Source: an uncultured Collinsella sp. (GTDB taxonomy: Bacteria; Actinomycetota; Coriobacteriia; Coriobacteriales; Coriobacteriaceae). From it: a DNA stretch of 64,000 nt. Under the pieces are notes generated by a model, which saw only the letters and a list, made by a program, of their open reading frames with translations, ran no database searches and had not been told where the DNA came from. The stretch is taken from positions 17,570 to 81,569 of the forward strand of contig USAJ01000005.1 of NCBI GenBank assembly GCA_900552685.1, written 5' to 3'. The translations under genes and the position numbers were made by a program. Positions 7,971 to 16,174 of this stretch are shown piece after piece. The number at the start of each line of letters is the position of its first letter. The stretch's first letter is position 1.

Positions 7971-9551
7971 TTAGGCCCCGTACGGGTTGCGGGCTCGTTC
8001 GATGCGCTGGCGGATGTGGGCGTACTCGATAATCAGCAGCACCAGCAGCAGGGCCATGATAGCCAGGTAGCTCACGACGGCACCCATCAGGCCAAGCAGG
8101 TTGATCAGGATCACCGGGAGCACCACGCTCACGGCAAAGCAGATCAGGTAGATCTTGGTGACGTCTCCAGCGTGGCGCAGCACCGTGATGATGGCGTAGA
8201 TAAAGTCGATGGCCGCGGTTACGCCGCCGGAGACGACCATCAGCAGCGCCAATGTGCGGTAGCGCTCAAAGTTGAGGCCGTACATAAAGCTCATGAGGGG
8301 AATGCCGGGGCCGGCCATAAATGCGGCGCACACGCCGGTGATGGCTACGATCAGCGCCATAACGGCAATAATAATTAAGTCAAAACGGCGGCGTTTGCGC
8401 GGGTTCGCCCAAATGCTCGACAGGCGCAAGAGCTGCGGTTTATAGACAAATCCGATGCTCAGCAAAATAGCCTGAGCCGGAAAGAACAGGGCATTAAAGT
8501 ACAGCTGATATTTGTAGGCCAGCGTGCCTTCCATCACAAACTTGGGCATGCTCTCGATAAGGTTGAACAAAAAGAGCGCGCCAAAGAGCGGGGCGCATTG
8601 CGCAAAGAGGCGGCCGACTTCGCGCAGGCTCACGCGACGCGATTTTTCGGTTTCGAGCAGAGCGAGCGGGGCAGTGACCAGCACAAGCGAGGCAATCGCG
8701 GTAACACCCATAGCCATGGCCGCGATGGGCATGCTGCGCGTAAGGAACAGCGCCGCGCTAAACACCACGATGACGCCGGCGGAACGCAGCGTTTGGCTCA
8801 TGCCGGCCAGGTAGAGTTTATCGGCCTGCTGCAGGCGGCCCTCGTACACGTCCGCCACACCGTCGATCGCCTTATACAGGTAGACGCCCAGGCCGATCGT
8901 CGCCATATGCGCGTCATAGCCGCGGGCGCTGCTGTATGCAAGGCCGCAGGCCAGCGCGATTGCTCCGCAAAGCCAGCGATTGAGCTGGTAGGAGGCAAAG
9001 GACGTCTTCTCGTCGATATCCGAGACTTGGAAATTGCGCACGCCGTAGTTGCACGCGATCATGATGAGCGTGCCGGTGACAAAGGCGATGGAGAATTTGC
9101 CTGCTTCCTCGGCGCCCACGAGCTGCGTGGACACGATGGTGAGCAGGGGAAACGCGAAGCCCCACACGGCGGTGCCCAGAGTATTCCAGAGATAGTCGCG
9201 GCGGGTGGCGTGCTCTTCGTATTCGGCTTCCTGCGTGGAGAAGCCGCCGCCGTAGACAGCGCCGAGCAGGCGGTTCCACCAGGCGTTGACCATGCGGTGG
9301 ATGGGTCCGGGCTCGCGATCGCGCTCGCGACGACGGCGCGTGGCCTGGCCGCTATCGGGCCCGCCGGCGTTGCGCTGGCTCAGCTCCTGGATGCGCGCGA
9401 GCTCTTCGGCGGTGTGCGAGGCAGGGAAGAGGCCGTTCTCGATGCGTCCGCCCTGGGCCTTTGCGGTGCCGTTGCTCGCTACGGCGGGGTCGGCGACGCC
9501 ATTGCGGCGGGCGATGGCGCGGCGGATGCTATCGAGGGGCGTGATACTCAA
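7971..9551 (-). CDS. Polysaccharide flippase of the Wzx/MATE-like (MOP) superfamily
   Basis: 526-aa membrane protein. The first ~125 residues are cytoplasmic-looking and Arg/Glu-rich (RRRRERDREPGP), a long extension for this family. Twelve or more hydrophobic segments then run to the C terminus, in the usual pattern of oligosaccharide flippases (VWGFAFPLLTIVSTQLVG, early glycine-rich segment; YKAIDGVADVYEGRLQQ loop). It would move undecaprenyl-linked glycan across the membrane. It stands alone on the minus strand, with repeats on both sides, and probably serves the surface-glycan genes elsewhere in the window; the substrate is unknown. Confidence 0.8.
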   Translation of the reverse strand: MSITPLDSIRRAIARRNGVADPAVASNGTAKAQGGRIENGLFPASHTAEELARIQELSQRNAGGPDSGQATRRRRERDREPGPIHRMVNAWWNRLLGAVYGGGFSTQEAEYEEHATRRDYLWNTLGTAVWGFAFPLLTIVSTQLVGAEEAGKFSIAFVTGTLIMIACNYGVRNFQVSDIDEKTSFASYQLNRWLCGAIALACGLAYSSARGYDAHMATIGLGVYLYKAIDGVADVYEGRLQQADKLYLAGMSQTLRSAGVIVVFSAALFLTRSMPIAAMAMGVTAIASLVLVTAPLALLETEKSRRVSLREVGRLFAQCAPLFGALFLFNLIESMPKFVMEGTLAYKYQLYFNALFFPAQAILLSIGFVYKPQLLRLSSIWANPRKRRRFDLIIIAVMALIVAITGVCAAFMAGPGIPLMSFMYGLNFERYRTLALLMVVSGGVTAAIDFIYAIITVLRHAGDVTKIYLICFAVSVVLPVILINLLGLMGAVVSYLAIMALLLVLLIIEYAHIRQRIERARNPYGA

Positions 9552-9653
9552 GGCGGAGTCCTTTCTATTGCTGCGCTCTAGTATAGACGCGACGGCGTTT
9601 GCTCGTGTTTTTGAACAGGCTGTTCAGCAATTTCGGCGGCGCCATTCAGTAGT

Positions 9654-9700
9654 CGGCACTTGAGGACGTTCCTTATGTGCCGGCATCCGGGGACGCTCCT
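9654..9700. repeat. CGGCAC/GTGCCG palindrome with GGACGTTCC loop, copy 1
   Basis: CGGCAC (9654) and GTGCCG (9677) flank TTGAGGACGTTCCTTAT, followed by a second half-unit ATCCGGGGACGCTCCTTGG. The same arrangement recurs at 22461-22510. Confidence 0.7.
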
Positions 9701-9715
9701 TGGTTGTTGCCTGTT

Positions 9716-9762
9716 CAAGAGTGTCCCCAATGACTAGTCGTTTAAGAGTGTCCCCAATGACT
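9716..9762. repeat. Tandem repeat of a 27-bp unit (GTGTCCCCAATGACTAG)
   Basis: Two head-to-tail copies of AAGAGTGTCCCCAATGACTAG joined by TCGTTT. A diverged copy with the same TGACTAGTCGTTTAAGA centre lies at 29795-29837 upstream of rho. Confidence 0.8.
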
Positions 9763-9903
9763 AGGCCGCTTGCCTGCGATTTTTGACCGTTGGGCGGGCG
9801 CTTCGCCGTTGCCGCAAAAACGTTTTTGCATATCGGGTACAACGGCCTTTACGTGAGTAAAGTGCGCGCCGCGTCCGCGTGTCGCGTTTTTAAAGGAGGC
9901 CCC

Positions 9904-11574
9904 ATGCCTGGTGTTACCCCTGCAGAAGTTCTGTCCAACTTTGGCATTACACTCGTTGAAGATCCCGCTGAAAATCAGCCTCGTCTGCTGGTCGATCTAC
10001 CCGCTGCGGAGCTTGTCGAGTACGCCATCCGCCGCGAAGAAGGCCGCATGGCATCCAACGGCGCGCTGGTGATCGAGACGGGGGAGCGTACTGGTCGTTC
10101 TCCCAACGATCGTTTTATCGTTGACACCCCCGATGTCCACGACAAGATCGCCTGGGGCGCCGTCAACCGACCGCTTTCGATCGAGAGCTACGAGACCATC
10201 AAGGCCGGTATCGTCGACTACCTCAACGAGCGCGACGTGTTCGTCACGCGCGGCATGGCGGGCGCCGACCGCAACCACACGCGTCGCCTGCTCGTCGCCT
10301 GCGAGCGTGCCAGCCAGGCGCTCTTCATTAAGCAGATGCTCGCCCGTCCGCTCGCTCGTGAAATTGCGCGCACCGGTGAGCCGGACTTTTGCGTGCTCGC
10401 CGCTCCCGGCTACCAGTGCGACCCCGCCATCAAGGGCCTCAACTCCAGCGCCGCCGTGGTCATCAACTTCCAGGAGCGCGTGATTCTGGTTGCCGGCACC
10501 GGTTACTCCGGCGAAATCAAAAAGTCCATCTTCAGCGTTATGAACTACCTGCTGCCTGTCGAGGACGATGTGCTGCCCATGCACTGCTCGGCCAGCATGG
10601 ATCCCGTCACGCACGAGACCGCTGTGTTCTTTGGCCTGTCGGGCACGGGCAAGACCACGCTTTCGGCCAACCCCACGCGTCTGCTGATCGGCGACGATGA
10701 GCACGGCTGGTCCGACATGGGCATCTTTAACGTCGAGGGCGGCTGCTACGCCAAGTGCGAGGGCCTGGACGCGTTCCACGAGCCCGAGATCTTCAACGCC
10801 GTTCGCTTTGGCGCCATCTGCGAAAACGTGGTGCTCGACGAGAACCGCAAGCCCAACTACGACGACATCTCGATCACGCACAACACGCGCGTGGCCTATC
10901 CCGTGGAGCACATTCCTAACGCGTGGACTAAGGGCATGGGCACCACTCCGAGTGTCGTGCTGTTCCTGACTTGCGACGCTTTTGGCGTGCTGCCGCCCAT
11001 CTCACGCCTGACGGCCGATGCCGCCATGTACCACTTTGTGACGGGCTTTACGTCTAAGATTCCCGGCACCGAGGTCGGCGTCACCGAGCCCACGCCCACG
11101 TTCTCTTCGCTGTTCGGCGAGCCGTTTATGCCGCTCGACCCCATGGTTTACGCCAAGATGCTCGGCGAGCGCATTGCAGACGGCCGCACGCGTGTGTACC
11201 TGGTCAACACCGGCTGGATCGGCGGCGGCTACGGCGTGGGTCATCGCATCGAGCTGGCCTACACGCGCTCGCTGGTCGCGCGCGCCCTCGACGGCACCAT
11301 CGAGGACAGCGAGTTCGTGCACGACGACATCTTTAACGTCGACATTCCCACGACGTGCCACGGCGTGCCCGATGGCATCCTGGTGCCGCGCCAATACTGG
11401 CAGAGCACCGCGCGCTACGACGAGGCCGCGCACAACCTGGCGGTGATGTTCGAGGAGAACTTCGAGAAGAAGTACTCGCACCTGCCCGAGTCCGTCAAAG
11501 CCGCCGGCCCGCACGCCCAGGTGTCCGCCGAGGCCCGTCATCGCGGCCGCGGCCTGCTGGGACTCCGCCACTAG
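9904..11574 (+). CDS. pckA: Phosphoenolpyruvate carboxykinase (ATP)
   Basis: 556-aa cytoplasmic enzyme interconverting oxaloacetate + ATP and PEP + CO2 + ADP; in fermenting anaerobes it often runs in the carboxylating, ATP-yielding direction. Family marks are all present: TGERTGRSPNDRF near residue 58, the kinase-1a P-loop GLSGTGKTT near 244, the kinase-2/metal motif LIGDDEHGWSD near 261, and NTGWIGGGYGVGHRI near 435. Length fits the ATP family. The start at 9904 has AAAGGAGG upstream. Confidence 0.96.
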   Translation: MPGVTPAEVLSNFGITLVEDPAENQPRLLVDLPAAELVEYAIRREEGRMASNGALVIETGERTGRSPNDRFIVDTPDVHDKIAWGAVNRPLSIESYETIKAGIVDYLNERDVFVTRGMAGADRNHTRRLLVACERASQALFIKQMLARPLAREIARTGEPDFCVLAAPGYQCDPAIKGLNSSAAVVINFQERVILVAGTGYSGEIKKSIFSVMNYLLPVEDDVLPMHCSASMDPVTHETAVFFGLSGTGKTTLSANPTRLLIGDDEHGWSDMGIFNVEGGCYAKCEGLDAFHEPEIFNAVRFGAICENVVLDENRKPNYDDISITHNTRVAYPVEHIPNAWTKGMGTTPSVVLFLTCDAFGVLPPISRLTADAAMYHFVTGFTSKIPGTEVGVTEPTPTFSSLFGEPFMPLDPMVYAKMLGERIADGRTRVYLVNTGWIGGGYGVGHRIELAYTRSLVARALDGTIEDSEFVHDDIFNVDIPTTCHGVPDGILVPRQYWQSTARYDEAAHNLAVMFEENFEKKYSHLPESVKAAGPHAQVSAEARHRGRGLLGLRH

Positions 11575-11801
11575 CTTTGCCGTGAGTCCATATCCACCAC
11601 AAAGGGGACAGGCACCTTTATGGTGGTTTTGCTCGCGTGGTTGACTCGGGTTACAATACGCCTGACATATCGTCCCCTTCTCCGGATGGGGACAGCGCAA
11701 GCGTTCTTGTGACGGCACCGTAGGACTTTGAAGGTGGCCGTTGTGAGGGCGCTTTTTGTTTAGGCGCCCTCACTCGGGCGCGCACAATGAAGGGAGAGCG
11801 T
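11575..11801. other. Intergenic region with a REP-like hairpin
   Basis: Contains the ACCACC-family palindrome at 11594-11630; the remainder should hold the promoter of the B3/B4 gene. A short inverted pair GGCGCCCTCAC (11762) against GTGAGGGCGC (11742) is also seen, which could be a small operator or terminator-like hairpin. Confidence 0.5.
11594..11630. repeat. ACCACC-family palindrome, copy 1
   Basis: CCACCACAAAGG and CCTTTATGGTGG (one mismatch) enclose the loop GGACAGGCA. Copies 2 and 3 (12548, 14590) carry the reverse-complement loop, so this copy is in the opposite orientation. Confidence 0.85.
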
Positions 11802-12521
11802 ATGAAGAGCTTTATTGCCGAGGATTCATTCTGGGAGCTTTTTCCGCAGGCAGCGGTCGGTGTTGTGGTCGTGGAGGGCATGAAGCCCACGGCTCAGATT
11901 CCTCAAAAGGACGTGGATGCGATTGCGGCGTTGCTCGACCGCGCCAATATCGATGCGGAGCGTCATCTGACCAGCGACACTATCAGCGAGAACGCACCGG
12001 TCAAGGCATGGCGCGAGGCCTATCGTCTGTTCAAGACCAAGAAAGGCGCGCGCTGCTCGATCGAGAACTTGCTCAAACGCGTGCTCAAAGGCAAGCCGGT
12101 GGGCCACATTACGCCCGCGGTGGATATTTACAACACGGTGTCGCTGACCTACGCGCTGCCCGTGGGAGGCGAGGATTTGCATGCGATCGAGGGAGACCTT
12201 CGCTTGAAGGTGACCGACGGTGGCGATGCGTTCTTGCCGCTTGGCGAGGAAGCAGATGACCCGACGCTGCCCGGCGAGCTCGCCTACATCGATGATGCGG
12301 GTGCCGTGTGCCGCTGCTGGAATTGGCGCGACGGCGTTCGAACGGCCCTGTCCGACGATTCGGCCGATGCGTTCTTGGCGATTGAGTGTGTAGAGCCCGA
12401 GCGGATGGGGGATTGCCAGGCCGCGATCGATCGCTTGGCCGAGCTGCTTGAGCGGTATCTGGGAGCGACGGTTGTCGTTAAGACGCTTGTGACCCGTGAC
12501 AATCCCTGTGTGGAGCTGTAG
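11802..12521 (+). CDS. B3/B4 domain protein (PheT-like tRNA-editing fold)
   Basis: 239-aa protein of the B3/B4 family, which shares the fold of the editing module of the phenylalanyl-tRNA synthetase beta subunit. Typical marks are the central RCSIENLLKRVLKGKPVGHITPxVD-like stretch (about residues 82-106) and the later AYIDDAGAVCRCWNWRDG segment. Stand-alone members are thought to act as trans-editing or amino-acid-binding proteins, but this is not well proven. Two in-frame ATGs are close together; I prefer 11802 because GAAGGGAG lies six bases upstream, whereas 11787 has none. Confidence 0.75.
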   Translation: MKSFIAEDSFWELFPQAAVGVVVVEGMKPTAQIPQKDVDAIAALLDRANIDAERHLTSDTISENAPVKAWREAYRLFKTKKGARCSIENLLKRVLKGKPVGHITPAVDIYNTVSLTYALPVGGEDLHAIEGDLRLKVTDGGDAFLPLGEEADDPTLPGELAYIDDAGAVCRCWNWRDGVRTALSDDSADAFLAIECVEPERMGDCQAAIDRLAELLERYLGATVVVKTLVTRDNPCVEL

Positions 12522-12547
12522 CGGCGCCTAGAACCTATTGATGCCCC

Positions 12548-12587
12548 AAACCACCACAAAGGTGCCTGTCCCCTTTGTGGTGGTTTT
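12548..12587. repeat. ACCACC-family palindrome, copy 2
   Basis: AAACCACCACAAAGG and CCTTTGTGGTGGTTT, perfect 15-bp arms, loop TGCCTGTCC. It follows the B3/B4 gene by 26 bp and ends in TTTTT, so it could double as a terminator. Confidence 0.85.
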
Positions 12588-12691
12588 TATGTTGATGGGT
12601 TAACAAATGGGGTATTTGGGTACGGGTGTCGCCTTATGCGACTAAGATGTTTACCCGTTAGCATTATGCAAGCGAAAGGCGGTCGTCTCCC

Positions 12692-13141
12692 ATGCAGCAG
12701 AGCGACGAGACACGTTTCGAGGACTTTGTCGGACTGATCAGCGGACTCTACAAGGAGATCCAGCGCATTAAGACGTCTGAGGGCGCAAGGCTGGGCCTTA
12801 AGGGCTCCGACGTTATGTGCCTGTACTATCTTGAGCGCAGCAAGGACGGCCTGACTGGCGCCGACCTGGCTCGCATGGCAGGCGTGACCCGCGCTGCCGT
12901 CTCGCGCACGCTGGCGCATCTGGAGGAGGGCGGCTACGTCGAAGTCGACGATTCGGGCGATGCCGCCGTTAAGTATCGCGCCCCGGTTCGCCTGACCACG
13001 TTGGGCGGCGAGAGCATGAACGAGGCCGATTGCATTATTCGTGAAGTGCTCGACACCACCGGCAAGGCCATGGGCGTGGAGCAGCGTGAGCAGATGTATG
13101 CGTCGCTGCGTACGATTCTCAACACCTTGCGCGAGCTGTAG
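12692..13141 (+). CDS. MarR-family transcriptional regulator
   Basis: 149-aa winged-helix regulator. The DNA-binding domain is clear: DVMCLYYLERSKDGLTGADLARMAGVTRAAVSRTLAHLEEGGYV (residues about 40-83), then the wing (DSGDAAVKYRAPVRLTTLG) and a C-terminal dimerisation helix. It begins at ATG 12692, with GAAAGGCGG upstream. The adjacent DegV gene follows in the same direction after 119 bp. Its ligand and targets cannot be read from sequence. Confidence 0.87.
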   Translation: MQQSDETRFEDFVGLISGLYKEIQRIKTSEGARLGLKGSDVMCLYYLERSKDGLTGADLARMAGVTRAAVSRTLAHLEEGGYVEVDDSGDAAVKYRAPVRLTTLGGESMNEADCIIREVLDTTGKAMGVEQREQMYASLRTILNTLREL

Positions 13142-13260
13142 GGCCGCCTGGGCATTTGCTTCCCATTAACAACTGCATCGTCCCGTTTAAGCGCGTATAC
13201 CGTGCCGGGGCATTGCTGTCAAAATTCCCTGCGCGGGACCTGCGCAAGAAAGGATTCGTT

Positions 13261-14115
13261 ATGTCCGTCCGCATTATTACCGATTCCGCAAGCGATATGT
13301 CGCCGGCCGAGCATCCGGCACTGGCCGTTTTGCCGCTGTCCGTCACCTTTGGAACCGATGTGTTCATGGATGGCATCGACATCGATCACCAGCGCTTTTA
13401 CGAGATGCTCGTGGAGCGCGATGAGCTGCCCAAGACCGGTCAGGTCAACCCGTACGCGTTTTCGCAGGCTATCGCCGAGGTTCGCGAAGCTGGCGATGGG
13501 GCTGTGATTATTACCGTGGGCGCTAAGCTCTCGGGCACCAATCAGAGCGCCCGTACCGCACTAGCCGAGGCGCCGGGCGGCGATGTGTACGTGGTTGATA
13601 GCAACAACGTCACCCTGGGTGAACGCATCCTGGTTGAGTATGCGCTGCGCTTGGTGGACGAGGGCCGTAGCGCGGCCCAGATCGCGGCGGCGGTCGAGGC
13701 CGTACGCGACCGCGTGGTGGTTATCGGCCTGCTCGAGACGCTGGAGTACCTGGTGCGCGGCGGTCGCCTGTCTGCTGCTGCCGGCGCCGTGGGTACGCTG
13801 CTCAACGTAAAGCCTGTGGTAGCTGTCGAGGACGGTCTAATCGTGCAGCTGGGCAAGGCACGCGGTTCCAAGAACGGCCGCAACCTGCTGAACCAAAAGG
13901 TCGAAAAGGCGGGCGGCATCGACTTTTCCATGCCGCTGGCGCTCGGCTATACGGGCCTTTCGGATGCGGTGCTCAAGAAGTATATCGAGGACAGCGCGGC
14001 ACTGTGGGCTGGCCACACCGAGGGCGAGCTGCCCGTTCACACCATCGGTGCCACCATCGGTACCCACGTAGGCCCCGGTGCCGTAGCCGTAGCCTTCTTC
14101 CAGCCCGCCAACTAA
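13261..14115 (+). CDS. DegV-family fatty-acid-binding protein
   Basis: 284-aa DegV protein. The signature TDSASDMS at residues 7-14, the QVNPYAF segment, the ITVGAKLSGTNQSA motif and RGGRLSAAAGAVGTLLNVKPV (near 160-180) match the family that binds fatty acids and, as FakB, presents them to the FakA kinase. No fakA gene is in the window, so participation in a Fak system is not shown. Start ATG 13261 has AAGAAAGGA upstream; an in-frame extension to 13156 has no ribosome site. Confidence 0.9.
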   Translation: MSVRIITDSASDMSPAEHPALAVLPLSVTFGTDVFMDGIDIDHQRFYEMLVERDELPKTGQVNPYAFSQAIAEVREAGDGAVIITVGAKLSGTNQSARTALAEAPGGDVYVVDSNNVTLGERILVEYALRLVDEGRSAAQIAAAVEAVRDRVVVIGLLETLEYLVRGGRLSAAAGAVGTLLNVKPVVAVEDGLIVQLGKARGSKNGRNLLNQKVEKAGGIDFSMPLALGYTGLSDAVLKKYIEDSAALWAGHTEGELPVHTIGATIGTHVGPGAVAVAFFQPAN

Positions 14116-14128
14116 CCAACCTGCCAAC

Positions 14129-14218
14129 AAATGATCCCTTGGGGACGGAGGAAAACGGATCATCGACCGCACGGAGGCCGCGAATGATCCGTTTTCCTCC
14201 GTCCCCAAGGGATCATTT
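14129..14218. repeat. Large perfect palindrome between DegV and MGMT-like genes
   Basis: Two perfect 35-bp arms, 14129-14163 and 14184-14218, beginning AAATGATCCCTTGGGGACGG, separated by 20 bp. Each arm contains GGGGACGG. It sits 13 bp after the DegV stop and 34 bp before the MGMT-like start. Confidence 0.9.
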
Positions 14219-14252
14219 CTTTATGCTGTTAATGCGGAGAAGGGAGCGAGCG

Positions 14253-14573
14253 ATGGCGTCTGAGGGCTTTTTTGAGCAGGTGTATGAGGTGGTCGAGCAG
14301 ATCCCCGAGGGGATGGTCGCCACGTACGGTCAGGTGGCGCTGCTCGCCGGTCGCGCGCGAAGTGCACGCTATGTGGGGTATGCGCTGCATAGCAACCCAC
14401 GCCCTGGTCAAATTCCCTGTCATCGCGTGGTGTTTGCCGACGGCCGTATCTGTGAGGGCTTTGCCTTTGGCGGTCCCGATGCTCAGCGCGAGCTCTTAAT
14501 GGGGGAGGGCGTGGCGTTTATCGATCCCATGCACGTCGACTTGGCCGCCTGTCGCTGGCCAGCTGGACTCTAA
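14253..14573 (+). CDS. MGMT-family alkyltransferase-like protein
   Basis: 106-aa protein equal to the C-terminal DNA-binding/active-site domain of O6-alkylguanine-DNA alkyltransferases, without their N-terminal domain. VYEVVEQIPEGMVATYGQVALLAG covers the helix-turn-helix, and IPCHRVV (near residue 57) retains the acceptor Cys of the PCHRV motif. Short proteins of this kind occur in many bacteria and may repair alkylated guanine or, as alkyltransferase-like proteins, flag it for excision repair. Since the Cys is present, repair activity is possible. ATG 14253 has GAGAAGGGA six bases upstream. Confidence 0.85.
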   Translation: MASEGFFEQVYEVVEQIPEGMVATYGQVALLAGRARSARYVGYALHSNPRPGQIPCHRVVFADGRICEGFAFGGPDAQRELLMGEGVAFIDPMHVDLAACRWPAGL

Positions 14574-14589
14574 CAGTTCTGCCGTGGCC

Positions 14590-14631
14590 AAAACCACCAC
14601 GAAGGTGCCTGTCCCCTTTGTGATGGTTTTC
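14590..14631. repeat. ACCACC-family palindrome, copy 3
   Basis: AAAACCACCACGAAGG and CCTTTGTGATGGTTTT with loop TGCCTGTCC; two mismatches in the arms. It follows the MGMT-like stop by 16 bp. Confidence 0.8.
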
Positions 14632-14816
14632 CATTGCAGGTTTACCGGGGCTAACTTATGGAGAAGGTGTGGCGGCGCATATTGACGCAAGAAAGTAAAC
14701 CACGGTGAACTATATTGTATTCAGCAACGGAGCAGGCATTAGGCGATGAAAAAGCCTGCCCTGTTGAGTTTGATTCGCATTCCTCCCCTCTGTGCGATTC
14801 AACGGTGTACTTCGGG

Positions 14817-14858
14817 AACGGGCCCGCTGGCAACTGACTGCCGGCGGGCCCGTTCCTG
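14817..14858 (+). terminator. GC-rich hairpin, possible terminator
   Basis: Thirteen-base-pair stem (GGAACGGGCCCGC) with a 15-nt loop and a weak T-rich tail TGTTTAT on the plus strand. Confidence 0.5.
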
Positions 14859-14902
14859 TTTATCGGGGGAGTGCGGTGGCCGGAGCCGAACCGGTCGGGC
14901 AA

Positions 14903-14936
14903 CAAAAAAGGCGGACGCCGTAGCGTCCGCCCTATA
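14903..14936 (-). terminator. trpS rho-independent terminator
   Basis: On the minus strand GGCGGACGC-TAC-GGCGTCCGCC is followed by TTTTTTGTT. It lies about 30 bp after the trpS stop. Confidence 0.85.
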
Positions 14937-14965
14937 GCAATCGAAAGCTCAAGCCAGCAGATCGG

Positions 14966-16015
14966 TCAGTACACCATGCCCATGGCGTCCCGAACCTCGG
15001 CCAGGGTCTGCTCGGCGATCTCGTTGGCGCGACGGTTGCCCTCGTGCAACACGTCCTTCACATAGTCCAGATCGTTCTCGTAGCGCTGGCGACGCTCGCG
15101 GATCGGCGCGAAGTACTCGTTGACGGCCTCGGTTACGTACTTCTTGAGCTGGCCGGAGCCGCCCATGCCAATCTCCTCGGCAATCTCGACCTCGGAACGG
15201 CCGGTGCAGATGGCGGCCGTCGAAAGCAGGCCGGACACGCCGGGACGGTTCTCGGGATCGAACGTGATCATGCGCTCGGAATCGGTCTGGCTCTTCTTGA
15301 TGCGCTTGGCGGTCTCCTCGGCGGTCATCGAGATGTTGATGGCGTTGCCGTAGCTCTTGCTCATCTTGCGACCGTCCAGGCCGGGCAGCAGCGGGGTCTC
15401 GGACAGCAGCGCGTCGACCTCGGGGAACACCTTGCCGTAGCGGTTGTTAAAGCGGCGGGCGATGGTGCGGGTGAGCTCGATGTGCGGCAGCTGGTCGCGG
15501 CCGACGGGCACCACATTGCCCTTGCAGAACAGGATGTCGCAGGCCTGGTGCACCGGGTAGGTGAGCAGAAGGCCTGTGAGCTCGTGGCCCGAGGCCTCCA
15601 TCTCGGCCTTAACCGTGGGGTTGCGCGCCAGCTCGGCCTCGGACACCAGCGACAGGAACGGCAGCATGAGCTGGTTTGCGGCGGGCACGGCGGAGTGCGC
15701 GTAGATCATGGTCTTGTCGGGGTCGATACCGCAGGCAAGGTAGTCCATGACCATGTTGTACACGTTGTCCTGGATATGCTCGGTGGTGTCGCGGTCGGTG
15801 ATGACCTGGTAGTCGGCGATGAGCACGTTGGTCTTGGCGCCCATGTTCTGCAGCTCAACGCGGCCCTTGAGGGTGCCAAAGTAGTGGCCCAGGTGCAGGC
15901 GGCCGGTGGGGCGGTCGCCGGTAAGCATGGTGAACTTCTCGGGCGTCTTGGCCAGGCCCTCGCGAATGGCGTTGCTCTTTTGCAACGCGACTTCGTAGCT
16001 GTTCTCGTTTGGCAT
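14966..16015 (-). CDS. trpS: Tryptophanyl-tRNA synthetase
   Basis: 349-aa class I aminoacyl-tRNA synthetase charging tRNA-Trp. The HIGH-type motif appears as HLGHYFG near residue 40 after GDRPTGRL, and the KMSKS loop is intact as KMSKSYGN near 214; the tryptophan-pocket segment LLTYPVHQACDIL is also present. Start ATG 16015 has TTAGGAGCAATC upstream; a longer frame to 16159 lacks a ribosome site and has unrelated composition. The gene is monocistronic with its own terminator at 14903. The 160-bp leader shows no T-box features (no specifier or AGGGUGG-type antiterminator that I can see). Confidence 0.95.
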   Translation of the reverse strand: MPNENSYEVALQKSNAIREGLAKTPEKFTMLTGDRPTGRLHLGHYFGTLKGRVELQNMGAKTNVLIADYQVITDRDTTEHIQDNVYNMVMDYLACGIDPDKTMIYAHSAVPAANQLMLPFLSLVSEAELARNPTVKAEMEASGHELTGLLLTYPVHQACDILFCKGNVVPVGRDQLPHIELTRTIARRFNNRYGKVFPEVDALLSETPLLPGLDGRKMSKSYGNAINISMTAEETAKRIKKSQTDSERMITFDPENRPGVSGLLSTAAICTGRSEVEIAEEIGMGGSGQLKKYVTEAVNEYFAPIRERRQRYENDLDYVKDVLHEGNRRANEIAEQTLAEVRDAMGMVY

Positions 16016-16174
16016 GATTGCTCCTAACGTATGTTCATGGGTCAAGATGATAACGCGTTTATTGAAGGGGCGGGTCGTAAGTAGGCGAGGGGCTGGAGAG
16101 GGGCGGCTTGTGCGATGGGCGCGGCGCGGCTGCGCTTGGCCAGCGGCGCCTGGGCGCATCCTCGGCAGCTTATC

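Larger units (their letters stand above)
9552..9903. promoter_or_regulatory. Divergent region between flippase and pckA, repeat-bearing
   Basis: 350 bp without a gene. It holds an outer inverted pair TTGAACAGGC (9611) / GCCTGTTCAA (9709), the nested palindrome 9654-9700, and a tandem repeat at 9716-9762. The pckA Shine-Dalgarno AAAGGAGG ends six bases before its ATG. An in-frame start further upstream near 9790 is not supported by any ribosome site. Confidence 0.6.
14574..14965. other. 390-bp convergent intergenic region
   Basis: Between the MGMT-like gene (plus) and trpS (minus). It holds the ACCACC-family palindrome (14590-14631), a strong GC hairpin at 14817-14853 (GGAACGGGCCCGC / GCGGGCCCGTTCC, then TGTTTAT) and the trpS terminator at 14903-14936. 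14640-14815 is AT-richer and may encode a short transcript ending at the 14817 hairpin, but nothing identifies it. Confidence 0.5.

Noticed and set aside
9716..9762. CRISPR array
   Set aside because: Only two direct copies separated by 6 bp; no spacers and no cas genes in the window.
14640..14905. Small gene or riboswitch between the MGMT-like gene and trpS
   Set aside because: The genes on both sides end here, so no leader function is possible, and the minus-strand frame has no ribosome site.
16016..16174. T-box leader for trpS
   Set aside because: No antiterminator box or stem I-like structure could be found, and no terminator hairpin precedes the start.
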